From NCBI RefSeq assembly GCF_007829835.1, contig NZ_VIWP01000005.1:124001-188000 (forward strand): a stretch of DNA of 64,000 nucleotides, read 5' to 3'. Shown piece after piece: positions 23,969 through 32,502 of the stretch. The notes under the pieces are model-generated. The model had not been told where the DNA came from, ran no database searches, and saw nothing but the letters and a program-made list of their open reading frames with translations. A program made the position numbers and the translations under genes. How positions within the stretch are numbered: position 1 is the stretch's first letter; each line of letters opens with the position of its first letter. The DNA is from Neorhizobium alkalisoli. Lineage in GTDB: Bacteria > Pseudomonadota > Alphaproteobacteria > Rhizobiales > Rhizobiaceae.

Positions 23969-26164
23969 TCAAGCCACCGGCCCATTGCCCCGAGTACGCC
24001 GGCCATTCTCGTACATCCGGTCGATCTCTTCCGCTGGCACCGGGCGCCCGAAGAAATAGCCCTGCAGCTCATCGCAACCGATCGTGCGCAGCTGCATGGC
24101 CTGCCGCTCGCTCTCCACGCCCTCTGCCGTCACCGGCAGATCCAGCGAGCGAGCAAGCGCCACCGTTGCCTGCAGCATCTCGATCGCCTGCACGCCGTCG
24201 TTCAGCCCGTCCACGAGCGACTTGTCGATCTTCATCCGGTCGAAGCCGAACTGGCGTAGGTAACCCACACTCGAGAAGCCGGCGCCGAAATCGTCGAGCG
24301 CGATCTTCACCCCGAGCCGTTTCAGCTTTGAAATCGCCGCCCTCGCCCGCTCCGGGTTCTGGACCAGATACCCTTCCGTCATTTCCAGCGTCACCCGTGC
24401 GGGATTGGTGTTGGTCTTGCGGAACACCGAATCCACATGCAGCGCAAAGGCCGGATCTCGGAACTGGCCGGGCGAGATATTCACCGCCACCTTGATCTCC
24501 GGCCACCTAGCCATCCGCTCGCAGGCGCGATGCAGCACGAACAGGCCGAGCTGGTCGATCAGCCCGGTCGATTCAGCGATCGGAATGAACACTTCCGGCG
24601 GCACCGGCCCGTAACCGCGGCGTGTCCAGCGCGCCAGCGCCTCGACCCCGATCAGCTGCCAGCTGCCTGCCTCGACCAGCGGCTGGTAGACGATAACGAT
24701 TTCCCGCCGCTCGATCGCGATCCTGAGATCGACTTCGAGCCGGTTGCGCTCCTCGCGCTCGTGGTCCATCTCCGCCCGGTAATAGTCCGTGCGACCACGA
24801 CCGGCTTCCTTGGCGGCATACATGGCCATGTCAGCCCGCCGCACGAGTTCTTCGCCTGACACTTTCCCGCCCGGCGAGATCGCCACGCCGATACTGGTGC
24901 CGATGATCGCCACCCGCTCGCCGATCACAAAGGGCTCGTCGAAGAAGCCGAGAATGCGGTCGCAGAGGTCTTCCGTCGGCACATGCATCTCGGCTGTCGA
25001 AAAGGCGATCGCGAATTCGTCGCCGCCGACGCGGGCAAGCACCGCATTCTCGCTGACCAGCGCCCGAAGCCCGGCAGACACGCCGCGGATCACCTTGTCG
25101 CCGGTTCCGTGGCCATAGGCGTCGTTGACTTCCTTGAAGCCGTCGAGATCGAGATAGAGCAGCACGACATGCGCATCGCGCCCCTGATGAAGCCGCACGA
25201 GCTCGTCGAGTGCCGCAAAGAAACCGGCGCGGTTCAGAAGCCCGCTCAGCCGGTCGGTCAGCGCCAGATGCCGGGCCGCCGCCTCATCCGCCTTCAGCCG
25301 GTCAAGCGTATTGGTGCCGCTGACATAAAGCAGCAGAAAGAAGATGCCGACCATGGCGAGCGCGCCGTAAACCAGCGGCCGAACCTGCAGATAACCGCGA
25401 TCCCCCGGTAGATTCCGGTTCCAGGCAAGCCTGGCGAGCAACTGGCCATGGACATTGCGGATATCGACCATTTCCTTGGCGACCTCGTCGGGTGCCGTGA
25501 AATGCAGGCCACCGATCACATAGGTATCCGCAAGCTGGCCGACCTTCCTGTCATCGAGATGACGGGCGAAGATCAGATAACGCCGCTCGCCAATCTGCTT
25601 GTCGAGCGCGCCGGATTTTTCGCGGATCAATGCGATCCCGACCGCGGCAATGCCGTCTCCGGCACGCGCAAACCCGGCCGCTTCCGGTAAGGCTTCCGCA
25701 CCGACGGAGCGGACATTGTCGAACATCGTCCAGACGGAGGCGTCGAAATAGCTGCGTGGGTTCCAGCTCGCCGGCAGGCCATCCTGATAGGCCATCACTG
25801 CGTTGCGCTCGGAATCCAGCACGACTGCGACATCGAACAGATCGCTATTGGCGGTCATGTCGCCGTAATTGCTGACGACCCAGTCTTTTCCATCCGGCGC
25901 ATAGACGAAATTGGCCGCATCGTCCCAGGCCGCATAATCGTTCAGCGTCGCGTGCAGCTGGCTCTTGAATGTCTTGAGGGCACCATCCGTGGTCTGGCGC
26001 GACCGCTCGTCGTCGAAACGGTTGGCATGGTCGGCAATACGATCGACGGCGGTGATGATAAAAACGGTAACGATCGTCACGACGACGGCAAACGCGAGCA
26101 ACGTCCAGGTCACGGCAGACCGACGGCCGACCGGGCGCCCAAAACGTGACGGTAGAAGCCGCAT
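23969..26164 (-). CDS. Membrane GGDEF-EAL cyclic di-GMP enzyme with CHASE4-like sensor
   Basis: A 731-residue protein. TM helices at about 17-39 and 262-282 frame a periplasmic sensor of CHASE4 character. A GGDEF domain follows (GGDEF at 380-384, LTDRLSGLLNR at 302-312) and then an EAL domain (EAL at 508-510, with NISPGQF, LEMTEG, LDDFGAGFSS and TAEGVES all present). Both active sites look intact, so it could make or degrade c-di-GMP. The GGDEF I-site is absent (SENA in place of RxxD). ATG 26164 with GGAAGG is preferred to the longer frame from 26284. Confidence 0.93.
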   Translation of the reverse strand: MRLLPSRFGRPVGRRSAVTWTLLAFAVVVTIVTVFIITAVDRIADHANRFDDERSRQTTDGALKTFKSQLHATLNDYAAWDDAANFVYAPDGKDWVVSNYGDMTANSDLFDVAVVLDSERNAVMAYQDGLPASWNPRSYFDASVWTMFDNVRSVGAEALPEAAGFARAGDGIAAVGIALIREKSGALDKQIGERRYLIFARHLDDRKVGQLADTYVIGGLHFTAPDEVAKEMVDIRNVHGQLLARLAWNRNLPGDRGYLQVRPLVYGALAMVGIFFLLLYVSGTNTLDRLKADEAAARHLALTDRLSGLLNRAGFFAALDELVRLHQGRDAHVVLLYLDLDGFKEVNDAYGHGTGDKVIRGVSAGLRALVSENAVLARVGGDEFAIAFSTAEMHVPTEDLCDRILGFFDEPFVIGERVAIIGTSIGVAISPGGKVSGEELVRRADMAMYAAKEAGRGRTDYYRAEMDHEREERNRLEVDLRIAIERREIVIVYQPLVEAGSWQLIGVEALARWTRRGYGPVPPEVFIPIAESTGLIDQLGLFVLHRACERMARWPEIKVAVNISPGQFRDPAFALHVDSVFRKTNTNPARVTLEMTEGYLVQNPERARAAISKLKRLGVKIALDDFGAGFSSVGYLRQFGFDRMKIDKSLVDGLNDGVQAIEMLQATVALARSLDLPVTAEGVESERQAMQLRTIGCDELQGYFFGRPVPAEEIDRMYENGRRTRGNGPVA

Positions 26165-26308
26165 TCGACAACCTTCCAAGAACGCCACATCCTTGGCGAG
26201 CATATATTCAAATACAGTTAAAAGAAGAGCCGACCTTAACAATAAGGCCGGCTTTCCAGGATTTATATTTGGTCCGGACGACAAAATGCCGTCTGCTGCA
26301 ACCCTGTA

Positions 26309-27085
26309 TTACCAGGAGGGGATCAGCGCACCCTTGAACTGGTCATTGATGAAGGCCTTGATGCTATCGTCATGATAGGCTTCGACCAGCGTCTTGACCC
26401 AGGGCTTGTCCTTGTCGGCGGTGCGCACGACGATGACGTTTGCATAAGGCGACTTCTCGCCTTCGATGGCGATCGCGTCCTTCTTCGGGTTCAGGCCGGC
26501 TTCCATCGCGTAATTGGTGTTGATGACGGCAGCGGCGACGTCATCGAGCGAGCGCGGCAGCTGGGCGGCGTCGATCTCGGCGAACTCGATCTTCTTCGGG
26601 TTCTCGATGATGTCTGCGACCGTCACCTTGACGCCCGGATTGTCCTTGAACTTGATCAGGCCCTTGGAGGCGAGAACGAGCAGCGCGCGGCCGCCATTGG
26701 TCGGATCGTTCGGGATCGCCACGGTCGCGCCTTCCTTCAGCTCGTCGAGGCTCTTCACCTTCTTGGAATAGACGCCCATCGGGGTGGTGATCGTCTTGCC
26801 GACGCTGACGAGATCGAACTTGCGGTCGGCGATCTGGTTGTCGAGATAGGGCTGATGCTGGAACGAATTGGCCTGGATGTCGCCATCGTTCAGCGCCTGG
26901 TTCGGCACGACATAGTCGGAGAACTCGACGATCTCGATGTTGAGGCCCTTCTTGGCAGCGATCGCCGCGACCTTTTCCATGATCTGGGCATGTTCGCCGG
27001 GCGTAACGCCGACCTTGATATTTTCGGCAAGTGCCGGGAAGGCGGAAAGGGCAGCGACGGCTGCCGCGATGATCAGTCTCTTCAT
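26309..27085 (-). CDS. metQ: MetQ-type ABC transporter binding protein, copy 2
   Basis: A 258-residue periplasmic binding protein of the NlpA family. The signal peptide ends at PALA-EN (about residue 20) without a lipobox Cys, so the mature protein is soluble rather than a lipoprotein. Family blocks are KVGVTPGEHAQIMEKV, FSDYVVPNQALNDGDI, NSFQHQPYLDNQ and IPNDPTNGGRALL. D-methionine, L-methionine or a related ligand is likely. It is the last gene of the metN-metI-metQ-metQ cluster and resembles the other copy closely, so it arose by tandem duplication and may have a different ligand. Confidence 0.9.
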   Translation of the reverse strand: MKRLIIAAAVAALSAFPALAENIKVGVTPGEHAQIMEKVAAIAAKKGLNIEIVEFSDYVVPNQALNDGDIQANSFQHQPYLDNQIADRKFDLVSVGKTITTPMGVYSKKVKSLDELKEGATVAIPNDPTNGGRALLVLASKGLIKFKDNPGVKVTVADIIENPKKIEFAEIDAAQLPRSLDDVAAAVINTNYAMEAGLNPKKDAIAIEGEKSPYANVIVVRTADKDKPWVKTLVEAYHDDSIKAFINDQFKGALIPSW

Positions 27086-27191
27086 GGGTGTTTCCTCTAT
27101 ATGATCTTGTTGTTCTTCAGGTCACCGCCTGCCCTTGCCTCTCCGGACACGTAACAGGCGACGAAAACTTTTGGGCATTACCCGATGGGCA

Positions 27192-27971
27192 TTACCAGGT
27201 GGGCGTGATGGCGCCCTTGAATTTTTCCTCGATGAAGGCCGCCACTTCCGGGCTGTGATAGCTTTCGACGAAGGTCTTTACCCAGGCGGCATCCTTGTCC
27301 TTGGCGCGCACGGCGATGATGCCGACATAAGGCGCCTTGACGCTTTCCTGGAACAGGCCGTCCTTCTTCGGGTTGAGATTGGCGGCGAGCGCGTAATTGG
27401 TGGTGATGGCGGCGAGATCGACGTCATCGAGCGAGCGCGGCAGCTGGGCGGCATCGAGTTCGACAATGTTGAGGTTCTTCGGATTGCCGGTGATATCGGC
27501 AACCGATGCCTTGACGCCGACGCCGTCCTTCAGCGTGATCAGCTTCTGGTCGGCAAGCAGGATCAGCGCGCGACCGCCATTGCTCGGGTCGTTCGGGATC
27601 GCGACCGAAGCGCCGTCTTTCAGCTCGGCGAGCGACTTGATCTTCTTGGAATAACCGGCCATCGGGAAATTGACCGACTTCGCGACGCTGACGAGATCAA
27701 GCCCGCGTTCCTTGACCTGGTTGTCGAGGTAAGGCTGGTGCTGGAAGGAATTGATGTCGATCTCGCCATCCGACAGCGCCTGGTTCGGCACGACATAATC
27801 GGAGAACTCGGTGATATCGAGCTCGAGCCCCTTCTTAGCCGCAACTTCCTTCACCTTTTCAAGGATCTGCGCGTGCGGGCCGGGCGTGACGCCAACCTTC
27901 TTGGTTTCGGCAAAAGCCGAACCGGCGGAGACAAGTGCTGCAATGGCCGCAGCAACGATCAGTTTCTTCAT
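27192..27971 (-). CDS. metQ: MetQ-type ABC transporter binding protein, copy 1
   Basis: A 259-residue paralogue of the following gene with the same family blocks (KVGVTPGPHAQILEKV, FSDYVVPNQALSDGEI, NSFQHQPYLDNQ). Signal peptide cleavage is near residue 21 (SAFA-ET). It follows metI after only 33 bases, so it is the original partner of the MetN-MetI transporter. It captures methionine-like ligands in the periplasm. Confidence 0.9.
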   Translation of the reverse strand: MKKLIVAAAIAALVSAGSAFAETKKVGVTPGPHAQILEKVKEVAAKKGLELDITEFSDYVVPNQALSDGEIDINSFQHQPYLDNQVKERGLDLVSVAKSVNFPMAGYSKKIKSLAELKDGASVAIPNDPSNGGRALILLADQKLITLKDGVGVKASVADITGNPKNLNIVELDAAQLPRSLDDVDLAAITTNYALAANLNPKKDGLFQESVKAPYVGIIAVRAKDKDAAWVKTFVESYHSPEVAAFIEEKFKGAITPTW

Positions 27972-28004
27972 GGTCTTACCCCTCTTTAAAAACAGTTCCG
28001 GTAA

Positions 28005-28673
28005 TCAATTCTTACGATTGCGCTTGTCGAAGCGGCGGGCGAGCAGATCGCCGGCGCTCTGCACGAGCTGCACCAGCACGATCAGCACGACGACGACCGC
28101 GAGCATCATTTCCGGCATGAAACGCTGGTAACCGTAGCGGATACCGAGGTCGCCAAGACCGCCGCCGCCGACCGCACCGACCATGGCCGAATAGCCGATC
28201 AGGCTGACCATGGTCATGGTGAGCGCCGCCATCAGCGCCGGCCGCGCTTCGGCCAGTAGCACCTTGAAAACGATCTGCATCGGCGTGGCGCCCATGGCGC
28301 GCGCAGCCTCGATCAACCCGGTATCGATCTCGCGGATCGCCGCCTCGACCAGACGCGCGAAAAAGGGAATGGTCGCGATCGTCAGCGGCACGATCGCCGC
28401 ATAGGTGCCGATCGAAGTTCCGGTGACGAGCCGTGTGAAGGGAATGATCGCGACGACGAGGATAATGAACGGCGTCGAGCGCGCGGCATTGACGATGAGG
28501 CCGATGACGCGATTGACCGCCGGCGCCGGAAACAGCTCGCCCTTGCCGCTGGTGGCGAGGAAGACGCCGATCGGCAGGCCGATCAGCGAACCGATCAGGC
28601 CGGCGATAACCACCATCTGCAGCGTCTGGCCGAGCGCCTTGGTGAGGAGGTTGAACATCATATCAGGCGACAT
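28005..28673 (-). CDS. metI: MetI-type ABC transporter permease
   Basis: A 222-residue inner-membrane permease with five membrane helices. The start MSPDMMFNLLTKALGQTLQM and the EAA loop (EAARAMGATPMQIVFKVLLAEARPAL) that docks to MetN are typical of the MetI family. ATG 28673 overlaps the metN stop by 11 bases, which decides against the longer frame from 28736 and means coupled translation. It forms the membrane channel of the methionine-type importer. Confidence 0.92.
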   Translation of the reverse strand: MSPDMMFNLLTKALGQTLQMVVIAGLIGSLIGLPIGVFLATSGKGELFPAPAVNRVIGLIVNAARSTPFIILVVAIIPFTRLVTGTSIGTYAAIVPLTIATIPFFARLVEAAIREIDTGLIEAARAMGATPMQIVFKVLLAEARPALMAALTMTMVSLIGYSAMVGAVGGGGLGDLGIRYGYQRFMPEMMLAVVVVLIVLVQLVQSAGDLLARRFDKRNRKN

Positions 28674-29793
28674 AACCGAGCACCTCCGTGGAAAGGCCGG
28701 TTTCGGCATAAAAGCGGTTGGCGCGCTCGACGACATCGGGCGCGGCCGAATAGGAAACGACCAGCGATCCGAACGGCTTGCCGCCGATCTCCTCGATCCC
28801 GCCGGCGAGAATATTGACGTCCGAGCCGAGCTCGGAAACCAGCCTGCCGGTCAGCGGCTTGAAAGCCGTCTCGCCGAAGAAGACGAGACGCACCAGAACG
28901 CGGTCACCCACCGAAGGCTGGGCCTTCAGACCATTGCGCAGCCATTCCGGCAGTTTCAATGCGGTAGCAAGCAGCGTGCGGGTCGTTTCATGTTTCGGGC
29001 TGGCATAGACGTCGAACGTGCTGCCCGCCTCGACGATCCTGCCCCTGTCGATCACGGCAACGTCGGTCGCGATCTCCTTCACCACTTCCATTTCATGGGT
29101 GATGAGCAGGACGGTCAGGCCGAGTTCGGCATTGATCCGCTTCAGCAGTTCAAGAATGGATTGGGTCGTTTCCGGATCGAGCGCAGAAGTCGCCTCGTCC
29201 GAGAGCAGCAGCTTCGGCGAGGTCGCAAGCGCGCGGGCAATGCCAACGCGCTGTTTCTGGCCACCCGACAGTTCCGACGGATAACGACCGGCCTTGTCGC
29301 CGAGCCCGACCAGATCAAGCAGCGGCGTGACCTTGTCGCGGATCGTCTTTTTGTCGACACCGGCGATCTCGAGCGGCAGCGCCACATTGTCGAAGGCGGT
29401 GCGCGAGGTGAGCAGATTGAAATGCTGGAAAATCATGCCGACCTGGCGGCGCAGATCGCGAAGACCATGTTCCGAAAGCCCGCCAACCTCCACACCATCG
29501 ACGGTGACACGGCCGGACGACGCCTTTTCAAGTCCGTTGACGAGCCGGATCAGCGTCGACTTGCCGGCACCGGAGCGGCCGATAATGCCGGTGATCGCAC
29601 CGCGCGCCACGGTGAAGTCGATGCCATCGAGAGCCGTGAAGCCCGGCTTGCCGCCGGCCTCACCGAAACGTTTGGTAACCGCCTCGAAGGCGACCATGGG
29701 TGCCGCTGCGGTGGAGGCCGCAAGGGGGCGTATTGGCGCCTGTCCCGCCTCTTCTGGCGGAGCGGCATTTGCCGCGGCATTGGGGATCGTCAT
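28663..29793 (-). CDS. metN: MetN-type ABC transporter ATP-binding protein
   Basis: A 376-residue ATPase powering the importer. Walker A is GRSGAGKST (72-80), followed by the LSGGQKQRVGIARAL signature, Walker B LLLSDEATSALD and the H-loop ITHEM. The last 90 residues form the NIL domain, which in MetN binds methionine and shuts the transporter down (trans-inhibition). The N-terminus carries about 33 extra residues rich in Ala and Pro; a start at Met33 (29697) would give the usual length but has no clear ribosome site. It is the first gene of the four-gene operon. Confidence 0.92.
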   Translation of the reverse strand: MTIPNAAANAAPPEEAGQAPIRPLAASTAAAPMVAFEAVTKRFGEAGGKPGFTALDGIDFTVARGAITGIIGRSGAGKSTLIRLVNGLEKASSGRVTVDGVEVGGLSEHGLRDLRRQVGMIFQHFNLLTSRTAFDNVALPLEIAGVDKKTIRDKVTPLLDLVGLGDKAGRYPSELSGGQKQRVGIARALATSPKLLLSDEATSALDPETTQSILELLKRINAELGLTVLLITHEMEVVKEIATDVAVIDRGRIVEAGSTFDVYASPKHETTRTLLATALKLPEWLRNGLKAQPSVGDRVLVRLVFFGETAFKPLTGRLVSELGSDVNILAGGIEEIGGKPFGSLVVSYSAAPDVVERANRFYAETGLSTEVLGYVA

Positions 29794-29807
29794 TGTCTGC
29801 TCGCAAA

Positions 29808-29878
29808 TTAAGTCGTGTCATCCCGGCGATGGACGCGCCGGTTCAAATTCATGCAGCCAGGCGGCACATTCGATGACA
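29808..29878 (-). promoter_or_regulatory. Structured leader with overlapping mini-ORFs before metN
   Basis: On the minus strand a seven-codon ORF (MCRLAA, 29849-29869) overlaps a 15-codon ORF (29808-29852) by ATGA. A 6-bp stem (CCGGCG/CGCCGG, 29823-29841) and an outer TGTCATC/GATGACA pairing (29872-29878 with 29816-29822) enclose the first ORF. This looks like a translation-dependent attenuator with a Cys codon, but no clear ribosome site is visible. The 236-base gap at 29794-30029 shows nothing else recognisable. Confidence 0.35.
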
Positions 29879-30029
29879 GGTGACTTTCCGGAGCATTTCG
29901 AGCGGCTTTCGCGTGAGACCGGGATGGCCTCTTCTGATGGCGCATCAATGCCCCGGACTCACCGCATTTGACAGGGATGGAATTTCAATTATCGGCCAAT
30001 CGGGAAAAATCCTTCTCGCAACTGCGAAA

Positions 30030-31403
30030 TCAGCCCCCGATATGGTTGCCTTTCGGAAATTGGGCGGCGAGTTCCCGGTACCATTTTCCGCTTTTCTTGA
30101 TCGTCCGCTCCTGCGTCTCGTAATCGACATGGACGAGACCGAAGCGCATCCGGTAGCCTTCCGCCCATTCGAAATTGTCCATCAGGCTCCAGGCAAAATA
30201 GCCCTTCATCGGATACCCGTCCTTGATCAGGTCGGCGACGACCGAAAGGTGGTCGACATAATAATCGAGCCGCATCTGGTCATCGATTTCGCCATTCACG
30301 ATCCCGGTATTGTCGCAGGCGCCGTTTTCGGTGACGTAGCAGTCCGGTAGGTCGTAACGGCGGTAAAGCTCCTCGACCAGCGACTTCATCGCCGGCGAAA
30401 AAACCTCCCAGCCGATATCGGTGACCGTTTTGCTCACAAAAGCTGCCGCCTTCGTCGCCGGATATTCCGCGCCTTCCGTCGTGTCGGCGGTCACGCGCAT
30501 CGGCGTGTAATAATTGAGGCCCCACCAGTCGAGCTTCTGGCCGATGATTTCAAGATCTCCCGCCTCGACCGCCGGCATCCGCCCGCCGAGCGCCTCCAGC
30601 AAGGAGGCCGGATATTCCTTCTTGAAGACCGGACCGAAAAACGCGCCGTTATGGAAGTCGAAGGCGCGCTCAGCGGCAGCCTTGTCTTCCGTGCTGTCCG
30701 ATCCTGGAATGACCGAGTGGGCATTGAGCACCAGCCCCACCGGCACGTTCGGCGTCACATGCCGGATCGCCTCGACGGCGAGCCCATGCGCGAGATTGGT
30801 ATGGTGCATGGCGGCAAGCGCCGCCTCCATGTTCCGCTCGCCCGGCGCATGCAAGCCGTAGAGATGCGAAAGCCAGACCGAGCACCAGGGCTCGTTGAAG
30901 GTTGCGACCGCATCCAGCCGGTCACCGAGCCGCGCCATCACCACCTTGGCGTAACGCTGGAAGGCATAGGCCGTGGAGCGCGCCGCCCAGCCGCCATCAC
31001 CCATCAACGCAAGCGGCAGATCCCAGTGATAGAGCGTCGCATAGGTCTTGATGCCGCGCGCCTTGCAGCCGTCGATCAGGCGGTCGTAGAAATCGAGCCC
31101 CTTTTCATTGATCCGGCCGGTTCCTTCAGGGATGATCCGCGGCCAGGCGATCGAAAACCGGTAGGCCTCGACACCCATGTCCTTGATCAGATCGAGATCG
31201 CTTTCCCAGCGATTGTAATGGTCGCAGGCGACATCGCCATTGTCGCGATTGTGCACCCGCCCCGGCATGTTCGAAAACGCATCCCAGATCGACGGTTTTC
31301 GCCCGTCCGCCTTGGTAGAGCCCTCGATCTGGTAGGAAGCGGTGGCCACTCCGAACAGGAAATCGCCGGGAAAACGGGAGGCTAACGAGCGGGAATCGGT
31401 CAT
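30030..31403 (-). CDS. GH1 family beta-glucosidase
   Basis: A 457-residue cytoplasmic glycoside hydrolase (no signal peptide) that removes beta-linked glucose or galactose from disaccharides and aryl glucosides. The family acid/base Glu171 is in TFNEPW, the nucleophile Glu359 in YVTENGA, and the N-terminal sugar-binding block is FGVATASYQIEG. Length is typical. It diverges from the sugar dehydrogenase operon across a 386-base gap containing a LacI-like palindrome. Its product glucose would feed glucose or gluconate metabolism. Confidence 0.95.
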   Translation of the reverse strand: MTDSRSLASRFPGDFLFGVATASYQIEGSTKADGRKPSIWDAFSNMPGRVHNRDNGDVACDHYNRWESDLDLIKDMGVEAYRFSIAWPRIIPEGTGRINEKGLDFYDRLIDGCKARGIKTYATLYHWDLPLALMGDGGWAARSTAYAFQRYAKVVMARLGDRLDAVATFNEPWCSVWLSHLYGLHAPGERNMEAALAAMHHTNLAHGLAVEAIRHVTPNVPVGLVLNAHSVIPGSDSTEDKAAAERAFDFHNGAFFGPVFKKEYPASLLEALGGRMPAVEAGDLEIIGQKLDWWGLNYYTPMRVTADTTEGAEYPATKAAAFVSKTVTDIGWEVFSPAMKSLVEELYRRYDLPDCYVTENGACDNTGIVNGEIDDQMRLDYYVDHLSVVADLIKDGYPMKGYFAWSLMDNFEWAEGYRMRFGLVHVDYETQERTIKKSGKWYRELAAQFPKGNHIGG

Positions 31404-31789
31404 GGCAATGATCCTTCAGGCGCCTTGATATCGAGCAACTCGAAGATTTTCGAACTATCGACAATCCGCATACCAGACATGCGACATTTTTTCACTTGTA
31501 ATTGGCGTATTCGAGATAGCGGACCTCTATAGCCTTGAAAAGGCCCGGAAAACGCCGCAAAGCGCTTTGTTTCAAGGAAAGCCGGATAAGTGAACTATTT
31601 TACTCACATTTTCCGCCGGAAACGTAAATTCAGCCAAGAATTGGCGCTAGGCTGATAAATTCAACTAAACCGACCTTGCGAGCGTGAGAACTGAGGCGTA
31701 CAGCCGCTGCGTCATATTGTCGTGCGCTAAAATGCCATGAGACGTTTTGAAGCGACACGATCCTCCCATTTGACGCAAGGAGCATTCCA
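31404..31789. other. Divergent control region, beta-glucosidase / sugar dehydrogenase
   Basis: 386 bases without a gene. It is AT-rich around 31590-31660 and should contain both promoters. Visible structure: the 12-bp perfect palindrome at 31558-31569, nested inside an 8-bp inverted repeat CCTTGAAA (31533-31540) / TTTCAAGG (31570-31577). No terminator or small ORF stands out. Confidence 0.5.
31558..31569. promoter_or_regulatory. Perfect palindrome, candidate LacI-family operator
   Basis: CAAAGCGCTTTG has the central CG and symmetry typical of LacI-family sugar operators and lies about 155 bases upstream of the beta-glucosidase start. No regulator gene is adjacent, so the binding protein would be encoded elsewhere. 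Confidence 0.4.
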
Positions 31790-32497
31790 ATGAGAGACCT
31801 TCCGGGCTTGCCCTCCCGCCGCACCTTCCTGAAGGCGTCGGCAGCGAGTGCAGCAGTCGCCGGCGTAGCCGCCGTGTCGATGCCAGCCGAAGCGGCTGCA
31901 CCGGCACCGACGCCCCTTACCGAATACAAGCCGGACTGTCTTAAGCCCACGGAGTGGGCCTTCGTCATGGCAGCGGTCGCACGATTGATCCCCTCGGATG
32001 GCGATGGCCCCGGCGCGATCGAAACCCGCGTGCCCGTCTTCATCGACAAGCAGCTTGCCGGCGACTTCGGCAAGGCTTCCGACTGGTACATGGTCGGACC
32101 GTACGAGCCGGCAGCAAGCCCGCTGCGTGGCTGGCAGACGCCGCTCAACCCGCTGGAAATCTACCAGCAGGCCATCCCGGTCTTCGACGACTGGTGCAAG
32201 GCGACCCACGGCAAGATCTTCGCCGAACTTGATGCGGCAACGCAGGACAAGGCGCTGACCTCGCTCCAGAAGGACGAGATGAAGATCAAGCCGGAACTGC
32301 GCGAGTTCTTCGGCATCCTGCTTGCCAACACCAAGGAAGGCTATTTCGCCGACCCGATGTACGGCGGCAACCACGGCATGGCTGCCTGGAAATATATCGG
32401 CTTCCCGGGCGCCCGCGGCAGCTACAAGGAATGGGTAGGCAAGCATAACGTGAAGTATCCGCTCGGCCCCGTCTCGATCTCTGGCGAAAGGGGCTAA
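31790..32497 (+). CDS. Gluconate/sugar 2-dehydrogenase gamma (small) subunit
   Basis: A 235-residue protein with a twin-arginine signal peptide (SRRTFLKAS, cleavage near residue 38 at AEA). The rest matches the gluconate 2-dehydrogenase subunit 3 family. In such enzymes the small subunit escorts the cofactor-loaded flavoprotein through the Tat system into the periplasm, because the large subunit has no signal of its own. The flavoprotein gene follows after five bases, as expected for a complex. Confidence 0.9.
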   Translation: MRDLPGLPSRRTFLKASAASAAVAGVAAVSMPAEAAAPAPTPLTEYKPDCLKPTEWAFVMAAVARLIPSDGDGPGAIETRVPVFIDKQLAGDFGKASDWYMVGPYEPAASPLRGWQTPLNPLEIYQQAIPVFDDWCKATHGKIFAELDAATQDKALTSLQKDEMKIKPELREFFGILLANTKEGYFADPMYGGNHGMAAWKYIGFPGARGSYKEWVGKHNVKYPLGPVSISGERG

Positions 32498-32502
32498 CGA
32501 TT

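Noticed and set aside
29794..30029. A SAM-II type riboswitch before metN
   Set aside because: I looked for its conserved pseudoknot blocks on the minus strand and did not find them; only a possible attenuator is visible.
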